Of a stretch of DNA of 64,000 nucleotides, positions 8,001-14,423 are shown one piece after another. Source of the stretch: Micromonospora craterilacus (GTDB lineage: Bacteria; Actinomycetota; Actinomycetes; Mycobacteriales; Micromonosporaceae); the NCBI RefSeq assembly GCF_003236315.1, contig NZ_POTY01000005.1, forward strand, positions 1 through 64,000, in the 5' to 3' direction. The translations under genes and the position numbers were made by a program. The first letter of the stretch is position 1, and the number at the start of each line of letters is the position of its first letter. The notes beneath the pieces were generated by a model. That model was given only the letters and a program-made list of their open reading frames with translations. It was not told the DNA's origin and made no database searches.

Positions 8001-8006
8001 ACGGTA
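8001..8006 (-). promoter_or_regulatory. -10 hexamer TACCGT of the mshD transcript
   Basis: TACCGT lies 7 nt before the ATG at 7993 on the minus strand and is the only promoter-like element seen between mshD and the deacetylase gene. Confidence 0.45.
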
Positions 8007-8051
8007 TCCGGATGAACGGGTCGTCGGCGGGACAGGCGGGCGGGATCCCCC

Positions 8052-8924
8052 TCACATCCCCCGCTTCGGCAGTGCCCGGACGTCGAATCTCGCGGTCAGT
8101 TTCGGCAGCATGCGGTACACCGCGTTGACGGTGCCCTGCCGGTCACCGCCCGCGTCATGCATCAGGACGATCGACCCGGGCTGTACGCCGTTCAGCACCG
8201 ACGCGGTGATCAGGTTCGCCCCCGGCGTACGCCAGTCGGAGGTGTCCAGCGTCCAGTGCAGGGGCATCATGCCGAGTTCCCGGGCGACGGCGATGACCGA
8301 GTAGGTCCAGGCGCCCCCGGGTTGCCGGTACCACCCGATCTGCGCGTCGGGCACCGCCGCCCGGATCGCCGCGTTGGTCCGCAGCAGGTCCGCCTGGATC
8401 CGCTGCGGCGATCGCGAGCCCAGCGTCACGTCGTGGTCCCAGCTGTGGTTGCACAGCGTGTGGCCCTCGGCCACGATCTGCTGGATGAGCCAGGGGTACG
8501 CCTCGGCGTTCTGGCCGACCACGCAGAACGTCGCCGTGACGTGTTCTTCCTTCAGGATCGCGAGGACCTGGGGGGTGTAATCCGGGTTCGGCCCGTCGTC
8601 GAAGGTGAGCGCGACCTCGTCGTTGCCGGTGCTCACCCGGGTACCCATCGGGCCGATGTCCGGGTCGTGCCCCGGCCCGTTGCTCGGCGTCGGCTCGGCC
8701 GACCCCGGCGGGTGGCTTGAGCCGGTCCCCGGCTCGGCGGACGAAGGCGCGGACTGGTCGGCGTAGTCCGGATGGTCCGCGCCGCCCGCGGTGGCCCTGG
8801 AGTCGTGCTGCGGTGGATCGGGCACCATGCTGCGACCGATCAGAAACGTCGCACCGAGCACCGCCGACACCACGAGCGTGATGATCCCGAGCGTCCGTCC
8901 CGTGCCCCCGTGGTAAACGCCCAC
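8052..8924 (-). CDS. Membrane-anchored polysaccharide deacetylase (NodB domain)
   Basis: A 290-residue cell-envelope deacetylase of carbohydrate esterase family 4 type, acting on an N-acetylated cell-wall or capsular glycan. One transmembrane segment (residues about 12-30) is followed by a Pro/Ser/Gly-rich linker (33-95) and the NodB domain. The motif TFDDGPNPD gives metal and catalytic Asp109 and Asp110. NHSWDH gives metal-binding His160 and His164, and RQPGG supplies the active-site arginine region. The GTG start has GAGGGG upstream. Catalytic residues are intact. The substrate is not determined. Confidence 0.87.
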   Translation of the reverse strand: MGVYHGGTGRTLGIITLVVSAVLGATFLIGRSMVPDPPQHDSRATAGGADHPDYADQSAPSSAEPGTGSSHPPGSAEPTPSNGPGHDPDIGPMGTRVSTGNDEVALTFDDGPNPDYTPQVLAILKEEHVTATFCVVGQNAEAYPWLIQQIVAEGHTLCNHSWDHDVTLGSRSPQRIQADLLRTNAAIRAAVPDAQIGWYRQPGGAWTYSVIAVARELGMMPLHWTLDTSDWRTPGANLITASVLNGVQPGSIVLMHDAGGDRQGTVNAVYRMLPKLTARFDVRALPKRGM

Positions 8925-9002
8925 CGCTGCCCCCTCACGTCGGCCAACCCGAAAGTCACCATAAGACTCACGAGTTGCCCAAAAGGGGCATATGGGAGGT
9001 GA

Positions 9003-9740
9003 TTAACCCTCGACGGTGAGGGACCGCACCGGCAGCGGCGCGTGCTCGGCCGCCTCGGCGAGCGTCCGCGACGGCGGTACGACGAACTTGTAGCCCACCT
9101 GGCGGACGGTGCCGATCATCGACTCGTACTCCGAGCCGAGCTTGGCCCGCAGCCGTCGTACGTGCACGTCGACCGTGCGGGTGCCGCCGAAGTAGTCGTA
9201 CCCCCAGACCTCACGGAGCAACTGGTCCCGGGTGAACACCCGGCCCGGGTGCTGGGCGAGGAACTTCAGCAGCTCGAACTCCTTGTAGGTCAGGTCGAGC
9301 GGGCGGCCCTTGAGCTTCGCGGCGTAGGTGTCCGGGTCGATCATCAGCTCGCCGGCCCGGATCGAGCCGCCTGCACCGGCCGTCGCGTTGCTCAGCCGGC
9401 CGACCGCGAGCCGCAGCCGGGCTTCCACCTCGGCCGGGCCGGCGGAGGCGAGGATCACGTCGTCGACGCCCCAGTCGGCGTTCAGCGCGATCAGCCCGGC
9501 CTCGGTGACCACCGCCACCAGCGGTACCCCGAGCCCGGTGGCGTGCAGCATCCGGCAGGTGGCCCGGGCCTCGCTCAGCTCGGAGCGGGCGTCGACCAGC
9601 ACGGCGTCCGGGCTCGGGCCGGCGACCAGGGTGCGGACGTCGCGCGGTGCGGTGCGGACCGAGTGCGGCAGCAGGTCCAGTGCCGGCAGCACTGCGGATG
9701 GTTCGCCTGCCCGTGCGGTCACCAACAGCAGGATCTCCAC
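9003..9740 (-). CDS. glnR: GlnR-type global nitrogen response regulator
   Basis: An OmpR-family orphan response regulator of 245 residues. It resembles actinobacterial GlnR, which activates and represses nitrogen assimilation genes. The N-terminal receiver-like domain begins [11 protein letters not shown] and contains [12 protein letters not shown] and the VLVDARSEL segment. It lacks a normal phosphorylation pocket, as GlnR does. The C-terminal winged helix includes [16 protein letters not shown] and [21 protein letters not shown]. An in-frame GTG lies at 9746, but GGAGGTGATC, a near-perfect Shine-Dalgarno sequence, sits directly before GTG 9740, which is therefore the chosen start. No histidine kinase is adjacent. 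Confidence 0.85.
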   Translation of the reverse strand: MEILLLVTARAGEPSAVLPALDLLPHSVRTAPRDVRTLVAGPSPDAVLVDARSELSEARATCRMLHATGLGVPLVAVVTEAGLIALNADWGVDDVILASAGPAEVEARLRLAVGRLSNATAGAGGSIRAGELMIDPDTYAAKLKGRPLDLTYKEFELLKFLAQHPGRVFTRDQLLREVWGYDYFGGTRTVDVHVRRLRAKLGSEYESMIGTVRQVGYKFVVPPSRTLAEAAEHAPLPVRSLTVEG

Positions 9741-9933
9741 GATCACCTCCGTCCCGGCGGCCTTGTGTGGCCGCGCGCGACCAGCGCACTCCTGCGAATG
9801 TGGCGCTGGGAATTTCCGTGGGTCCCGGCGTCGCTGACGGGCGGGGTTTCGGCTTGAGCGTAACCGATTGCCCGAGCCGAGCCCGGGCGAGGTTTCCCGT
9901 TTGTCCTTTCTGCCCCTTACCGCGGCTCAGGTT

Positions 9934-9949
9934 TTAACGTCGCGGAAAC
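9934..9949 (+). promoter_or_regulatory. GlnR-box-like site TTAAC-N6-GAAAC
   Basis: TTAAC, six bases, then GAAAC resembles the published actinobacterial GlnR consensus gTnAC-N6-GaAAC, with one mismatch in the first base. It lies 42 bp before the probable transcription start of the membrane-protein gene at 9992 and divergently upstream of glnR. Confidence 0.4.
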
Positions 9950-9979
9950 CGTGGCACCCGCGTCGGCCGATTGGTCTGG

Positions 9980-9985
9980 CACGAT
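9980..9985 (+). promoter_or_regulatory. -10 hexamer CACGAT, leaderless membrane-protein gene
   Basis: CACGAT is followed by 6 nt and GTG at 9992. It is weaker than other hexamers in the window, but no Shine-Dalgarno sequence is present. Confidence 0.4.
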
Positions 9986-9991
9986 CGGTGG

Positions 9992-11026
9992 GTGTTTCCC
10001 TCCAACTCGCCCGAGACCGGCCGCGAACCGTGGGCCGACGAGCCGCCGCCGACCGGTGGCTCGGCGCCGCGTACCGGACCGGCCGTGGAAACCGACGAGC
10101 GGCGACGCTCCGGCGGCCCACGACGCCTGCGCCGCGGTGGCTCGCCCCGGCGTCCCGAGGACGGGCCGGACGACGACGACGAGGAGGAGCTGGAGCCGCC
10201 GGTCGAGGTGCGCCGACAGCTGACGCTCGCCATCGGCGGGTTCGCCGCGCTGCTCGGCATCGGCCTGGTCCTCGCGGCACAGACCTCCGGGCCCGGGCAC
10301 CGGTTGCCCTTCACCATCGTGGTGCTCACCGTGCAGGTGCTGTTCGTGCTGGCCTGGACGATGGTGACCCGTCCGCCGGCGTTGGCGGTGGTGCTCGGGG
10401 CCGGCGTGGTGACCGCGGTAGTGGCCGACACCCTGGCCGTGCGGTCGGCCGAGGCCCGCCTGGGTCCGCTGTTCTTCGTCGCCGTCGGCGGCGTGCTCGT
10501 CGCGGTACTCGGTCAGCTGGTCCGCCGGGTGGACCGGGTCCGGGTGACCGACTCGCTGCGGACCACCGCCACCATCGTGTTCGGGGTGGTCGCCTTCGCC
10601 ACGCTCATCGTGCTCAGCCGGATTCCCGCCGGCACCCAGGCGATCGCCGTCTGCCTCACCGCGAGCGCGGTCGCGCTCACCGTCGCCCGGGTCGCCGACG
10701 CCGCCGGCGCCTGGCCGCGGCTCGCTCCCCAGGTGCCCCGGGGAGCCGCGGGCGTGGTCGGCGGGGCTATGGTCGGCACCCTGGTCAGCGCGCTGCTGGG
10801 CAGCTACCTGGTCACCCCGTTCACGCCGACCAGGGCCGCGATCATCGGCCTGGTCACGGCCGTGGTGGCCGTCCTGGCCGACCTCGCCGTGGGGTACGCG
10901 GAGGCCGGCCGGCTGATGGCGGGCGAGCTGCCGTCCGTGTGGGCGGCCCGGCACATTCAGGGTCCCCTCGGCGGCTTCGCGATGGCGGCGCCGGCCGCGT
11001 ACCTGATGTGCCGGCTGGTGTTGTGA
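9992..11026 (+). CDS. Actinobacterial multipass membrane protein, function unknown
   Basis: A 344-residue protein of unknown function. The first 75 or so residues are hydrophilic and disordered-looking, rich in Pro, Arg and then acidic residues (PDDDDEEELEPP). About eight hydrophobic segments follow to the C-terminus, with no enzyme motif that I can see. The GTG start at 9992 is preferred to upstream in-frame codons because of the -10 element at 9980. It is divergent from glnR, with a GlnR-box-like site between them, and upstream of the DUF2993 gene. A transporter or envelope role is only a guess. Confidence 0.7.
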   Translation: MFPSNSPETGREPWADEPPPTGGSAPRTGPAVETDERRRSGGPRRLRRGGSPRRPEDGPDDDDEEELEPPVEVRRQLTLAIGGFAALLGIGLVLAAQTSGPGHRLPFTIVVLTVQVLFVLAWTMVTRPPALAVVLGAGVVTAVVADTLAVRSAEARLGPLFFVAVGGVLVAVLGQLVRRVDRVRVTDSLRTTATIVFGVVAFATLIVLSRIPAGTQAIAVCLTASAVALTVARVADAAGAWPRLAPQVPRGAAGVVGGAMVGTLVSALLGSYLVTPFTPTRAAIIGLVTAVVAVLADLAVGYAEAGRLMAGELPSVWAARHIQGPLGGFAMAAPAAYLMCRLVL

Positions 11027-11122
11027 CCGGCTGGTCGGGCGAGCGGCGATTGAGGAAACCGGACTCCGGGTAACACCGGTGCGCGCTGGGCGGCAATCAC
11101 GTACGACAAGACAGGAGGCGGC

Positions 11123-11908
11123 GTGGACCACGAGTACACGGACGAACGGCGACCGCGGCGACGGGGACGCAAGGTACTGATCGGGTTCGCTGTCCTGCTG
11201 CTCGTCCTCGCCGGGTTGCTCGCCATCGCCGACCGGGTGGCGGCCAGCGTCGCCGAGCGCACCATCGCCGACGAGGTCCGCAAGCAGGTGGTACAGCAGG
11301 GCGCGCAGTCCTCGCCGCCGGAGGTCGAGGTGGGTGGTTTCCCGTTCCTCACCCAGGTGCTCGACGGCCGCTACGAGCGCATCTCGATCAGGTTGCGTGA
11401 CGTGCGGGGCTCGGTGCAGGGTGACGCGGTCGCGCTGCCCAGCCTGGACGTGGACGCCCGCAACGTACGGGCATCGCTGGACACGCTCCGCTCCGGCCGC
11501 GGCGAGGTCGTGGCCGAGACGGTCAACGGCACCGGCACCATCAGCTACCAGAGCCTGGCGGCCCTGCTCGACCGGGAGGGCCTGACCCTCGGCGAGCGGG
11601 ACGGGAAGCTGGCCGTCACCGCGCCGGTGGACATCCTCGGCCAGCGGCTCACGGTCACCGGTACCGCCGACATCGTCATCGGTGAGCAGGGGCAGATCTC
11701 GCTGCGGTTCGACAACCTGGACGCCGAAGGGCTGCCCACCGCGCCGCTGGCCCGCACCCTGCTGAACAACTTCGCCCGCAGCATCTCGGTCGCCGTACCC
11801 CTGCCGGAGTTGCCGTTCCAACTGACTGTCCGCGAGGTCCTGCCGAAGCCCGAGGGGCTGACGGTGACCGCCGACGCCCGGGACGTACCGATCAACTCGG
11901 CCGGCTGA
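11123..11908 (+). CDS. DUF2993 family membrane-anchored protein (LmeA-like)
   Basis: A 261-residue envelope protein. A basic start (RRPRRRGRK) precedes one transmembrane segment (about residues 18-38). The rest is an extracytoplasmic DUF2993 domain containing VGGFPFLTQVLDGRYERISI. The mycobacterial relative LmeA binds phospholipid and takes part in lipomannan elongation; the role here is unproven. The GTG start has a good Shine-Dalgarno sequence (GGAGGCGGC). It lies just before the cysteine leader transcript. Confidence 0.8.
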   Translation: MDHEYTDERRPRRRGRKVLIGFAVLLLVLAGLLAIADRVAASVAERTIADEVRKQVVQQGAQSSPPEVEVGGFPFLTQVLDGRYERISIRLRDVRGSVQGDAVALPSLDVDARNVRASLDTLRSGRGEVVAETVNGTGTISYQSLAALLDREGLTLGERDGKLAVTAPVDILGQRLTVTGTADIVIGEQGQISLRFDNLDAEGLPTAPLARTLLNNFARSISVAVPLPELPFQLTVREVLPKPEGLTVTADARDVPINSAG

Positions 11909-11966
11909 CCTCGGGACCCGTGTCCCGGATGCTGGTCGGCCCGGTGGAGATAACTGGGATGGCTGG

Positions 11967-11972
11967 TAGGCT
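11967..11972 (+). promoter_or_regulatory. -10 hexamer TAGGCT, leaderless cysteine leader
   Basis: TAGGCT is followed by 8 nt and ATG at 11981. A leaderless start is what published mycobacterial polycysteine leaders use. Confidence 0.55.
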
Positions 11973-11980
11973 CGCTGACC

Positions 11981-12058
11981 ATGGGGACGCTCCTCACCAA
12001 ACGGCGCGCGGTCGACCTGTGCCGCGTGGCCACCTGCCTGTGTCGCCCCGTCATCTGA
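11981..12058 (+). CDS. Cysteine-containing leader peptide upstream of sulfurtransferase
   Basis: A 25-codon ORF that begins MGTLLTKRRAVDLCRVA and ends CLCRPVI before TGA. Cysteines fall at positions 14, 19 and 21, close to the end. It matches the small leader peptides that precede sulfur genes in actinobacteria. In mycobacteria, polycysteine leaders attenuate downstream operons: ribosome stalling when Cys-tRNA is scarce lets the downstream genes be expressed. It is followed by 211 nt with hairpins and then by the sulfurtransferase. The regulatory role here is inferred from that precedent. Confidence 0.72.
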   Translation: MGTLLTKRRAVDLCRVATCLCRPVI

Positions 12059-12269
12059 CGGCGGGGCTGTAACGGGCCGCCTAGCGGCCATCGGCACTCG
12101 GGGTACGCGTACCTACATCCCGGTGCACCCCACCGGACGCCCGGCAGCGGCGCCGTCGCACGAACCCGTGATCCGTTCCTAGCTATGGGTCCCGCGCGTG
12201 GTGCGACACCTCCACATTCTCGACCTCCGCGCGCTGGCTCACCATCCATCCTCACCAGGGAGTGATCTG
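12059..12269 (+). promoter_or_regulatory. Candidate attenuation region between leader and sulfurtransferase
   Basis: This untranslated stretch holds a compact hairpin 17 nt after the leader stop (GGCCGC-CTA-GCGGCC, 12075-12089) and a perfect palindrome GGTACGCGTACC (12102-12113). It ends in a good Shine-Dalgarno sequence (GGGAGTGATC) before the ATG at 12270. I cannot tell which structures compete. Confidence 0.5.
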
Positions 12270-13118
12270 ATGAGTCGCGACACCGCACTGGTCTCGGCCG
12301 AGTGGGCCGAGAAGAACCTCGACGCCGCGGGCGTCGTCTTCGTCGAGGTCGACGAGGACACCTCGGCCTACGACACCGGCCACATCGCCGGCGCTATCAA
12401 GCTCGACTGGAAGAACGACCTGCAGGACCCGATCCGTCGGGACTTCGTCAACAAGAGCCAGTTCGAGGCGCTGCTGTCCGAGCGGGGCATCAGCAACGAC
12501 GACACCGTCATCCTCTACGGCGGCAACAACAACTGGTTCGCCGCGTACGCGTACTGGTACTTCAAGCTCTACGGCCACGGCGACGTCAAGCTGCTCGACG
12601 GCGGTCGCAAGAAGTGGGAGCTGGACGCCCGGCCGCTGGTCGCCGACGCGGTGACCCGCCCGGCAACCCAGTATGTCGCCCAGGAGCCGGACACCGGCAT
12701 CCGCGCCTTCCGGGACGAGGTCGTCGCCGCGATCGGCACCAAGAACCTGGTCGACGTGCGCAGCCCCGACGAGTACGCCGGCCGCCTGCTCGCCCCCGCC
12801 CACCTGCCGCAGGAGCAGGCCCAGCGCGGTGGCCACATCCCGACCGCGATCAGCGTGCCGTGGTCCAAGGCGGCCAACGAGGACGGCACCTTCAAGTCCG
12901 ACGACGAGCTTCGCAAGATTTACTCCGAGGCCGGGTTGGACGACGGCAAGGAGACCATCGCCTACTGCCGCATCGGCGAGCGCTCCTCGCACACCTGGTT
13001 CGTGCTCCAGGAGCTGCTCGGCCACAGCAACGTGAAGAACTACGACGGATCCTGGACCGAGTACGGCTCGCTGGTCGGTGTGCCGGTGGCGCTGGGCGAT
13101 GAGCCGGGGGAGGCCTGA
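12270..13118 (+). CDS. Thiosulfate/3-mercaptopyruvate sulfurtransferase (CysA2/SseA-like)
   Basis: A 282-residue protein with two rhodanese domains, transferring sulfane sulfur to thiophilic acceptors. The inactive N-terminal half has the DTGHIAGAIKLDW pattern. The C-terminal half has the active loop YCRIGERSSHTW, with the catalytic cysteine near residue 233. ATG 12270 is chosen for its Shine-Dalgarno sequence. The frame is open upstream but without family sequence. One base separates its stop from the DUF1416 start. The Mycobacterium cysA2-sseC1 pair has the same order. Confidence 0.9.
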   Translation: MSRDTALVSAEWAEKNLDAAGVVFVEVDEDTSAYDTGHIAGAIKLDWKNDLQDPIRRDFVNKSQFEALLSERGISNDDTVILYGGNNNWFAAYAYWYFKLYGHGDVKLLDGGRKKWELDARPLVADAVTRPATQYVAQEPDTGIRAFRDEVVAAIGTKNLVDVRSPDEYAGRLLAPAHLPQEQAQRGGHIPTAISVPWSKAANEDGTFKSDDELRKIYSEAGLDDGKETIAYCRIGERSSHTWFVLQELLGHSNVKNYDGSWTEYGSLVGVPVALGDEPGEA

Positions 13119-13119
13119 G

Positions 13120-13461
13120 ATGACCGCACCCACCGCAGCAAGCGCTGCCACCGCCGCCGGTTGCGCGGCGCCGGACCAGGCCGCGCCGCTGCCCGCCAGC
13201 CTCGACCTGGAGAAGGAAACCGTCATCACCGGTGTCGTCCGCTCCGCCGAGGGCGAGGCGGTGCCCGGCGCGTACGTCCGCCTGCTCGACTCGACCGGTG
13301 AGTTCACCGCCGAGGTGGTGACCTCGCCGGCCGGCCAGTTCCGGTTCTTCGCCGCGCCCGGCACCTGGACCCTGCGGGCGCTCTCCCGGCACGGCAACGG
13401 GGACACCGCCGTGACGGCCGGCCGGGGCATCAACGAGGTGACCGTAACGGTCGTCGACTGA
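13120..13461 (+). CDS. DUF1416 family protein (SseC-like)
   Basis: A 113-residue protein found next to rhodanese-type sulfurtransferases in actinobacteria. After a low-complexity Ala/Thr N-terminus, residues about 30-113 form a transthyretin- or Cna-B-like beta domain (ITGVVRSAEGEAVPGAYVRL, ending NEVTVTVVD). The exact role is unknown; a part in sulfur metabolism is inferred from the conserved pairing. It follows the sulfurtransferase by one base and is covered by the same leader control. Confidence 0.85.
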   Translation: MTAPTAASAATAAGCAAPDQAAPLPASLDLEKETVITGVVRSAEGEAVPGAYVRLLDSTGEFTAEVVTSPAGQFRFFAAPGTWTLRALSRHGNGDTAVTAGRGINEVTVTVVD

Positions 13462-13478
13462 CCCACGCTCTGATCGGC

Positions 13479-13523
13479 CTCGTGGCCCGCGTCCCTCGTT
13501 CCGTGGGGGATACGGGCCACGAG
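13479..13523 (+). terminator. Hairpin terminator after the sulfurtransferase operon
   Basis: CTCGTGGCCCG (13479 onward) pairs with CGGGCCACGAG (ending 13523), extended by CCC/GGG across a small mismatch, with an 11-nt loop. It lies 18 nt after the DUF1416 stop. Confidence 0.65.
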
Positions 13524-13603
13524 CCGTCTGTGACGCACGCGTCCACCTCACCCGCGTCTAGCCGAGCATGTGCGGCGCCGAGCGGCCCGCGGTGGTACGC
13601 CTG

Positions 13604-13662
13604 CTCGATCCCGGATTGAGTGGCCTCCGAGTCGATCTGAGTCCACCCAATCCTGGATCGAG
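13604..13662 (-). terminator. Long inverted repeat downstream of lipoprotein gene
   Basis: Two 20-bp arms (13604-13623 and 13643-13662) match at 18 of 20 positions around a 19-nt spacer. The repeat is 40 bp after the minus-strand lipoprotein stop, so it probably terminates that transcript. Confidence 0.5.
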
Positions 13663-13701
13663 CGTGATCATGGCCGGTGGCCGACGCCGAGCGACGGTCA
13701 G

Positions 13702-14322
13702 TTATTTGTCGATGATCTTGGCGAGGTCCACGCCGGTGAGCGTGATGGTGTTGCCGGGGGCGGACGCCGGGTTCCCGTCCGCATCGAGTTCGTATTTCGC
13801 CTGGAGTGGATTCAGTAGCGACGCGGGGGAGTCGGGGTAGGTCTCCAGGAACAGCAGATAGGAGCGTCCGGTCGCGATCGGCGCGCTGTCCGCGTTTTCG
13901 TACCGGACCCCGTCGAGGGTGCCGCCCATTTCCTTGACCTCGATGATGTCGCCCGGCTTGACCGGCCCCTTGTGCACCTTCTCGACCGTTGCCCGGTGCA
14001 CGGTGACGACCGGTCCGGTCCGGTCCTTCAGCTGCTCCTGCTCCGGAACGCCCGCGTTGGGGTTGAGCTGGGGATCGGTGATGTCCGAGGCGTCGGACGG
14101 GAACTCCATCTCGACCCGGGGTTCCTCGTTGAATCGTGCCTCGACGATCAGGGTCGCTTGTTGGGCCAGGTCGCCGGCCGTCCCATAGGAGGGATAGTCG
14201 GCCTGGTAGACCACGGTGCTCGGCGGGGCCGAAGTCAGGCCGCCGCAGGCGGCCGACAGGAGGAGCGCCGCGGTGCCGATGGCGAGCGAGTTCGACATCC
14301 GCCGGAGGTTACGCATGGCCAC
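13702..14322 (-). CDS. Putative lipoprotein of unknown function
   Basis: A 206-residue exported protein. A basic N-terminus and hydrophobic stretch lead to the lipobox LLSAACGG, with lipidation expected at Cys26. The mature part has no motif I recognise. It contains a beta-rich segment (VVTVHRATVEKVHKGPVKPGDIIEV) seen in small secreted proteins with an SH3- or OB-like fold. The start may be GTG 14322 or ATG 14316, two codons later. It lies downstream of the giant protease on the same strand, separated from it by a strong terminator. Confidence 0.65.
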   Translation of the reverse strand: MAMRNLRRMSNSLAIGTAALLLSAACGGLTSAPPSTVVYQADYPSYGTAGDLAQQATLIVEARFNEEPRVEMEFPSDASDITDPQLNPNAGVPEQEQLKDRTGPVVTVHRATVEKVHKGPVKPGDIIEVKEMGGTLDGVRYENADSAPIATGRSYLLFLETYPDSPASLLNPLQAKYELDADGNPASAPGNTITLTGVDLAKIIDK

Positions 14323-14371
14323 CGCCCTTTCGCCGATGCTCCTTTCCGATGGTAGGCGTCGATGTCGAGGG

Positions 14372-14410
14372 ACGGTGGCCGCCGGTCCTCAGCGAACCGG
14401 CGGCCACCGT
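14372..14410 (-). terminator. Strong 15-bp terminator hairpin after the protease gene
   Basis: ACGGTGGCCGCCGGT (14372-14386) is perfectly complementary to ACCGGCGGCCACCGT (14396-14410), with a 9-nt loop. It starts 13 nt beyond the protease stop on the minus strand. There is no U-tract, as is common in actinobacteria. Confidence 0.8.
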
Positions 14411-14423
14411 TGTTCAGGACGGG

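Noticed and set aside
8967-8986. TGCCC-N5-GGGCA element after glnR as terminator
   Set aside because: The stem is only five base pairs with a loop of A residues, too weak to call.
12102-12113. GGTACGCGTACC palindrome considered as a regulator operator
   Set aside because: It lies within the transcribed leader between the cysteine ORF and the gene, so an RNA-structure role is as likely and no cognate regulator is evident.
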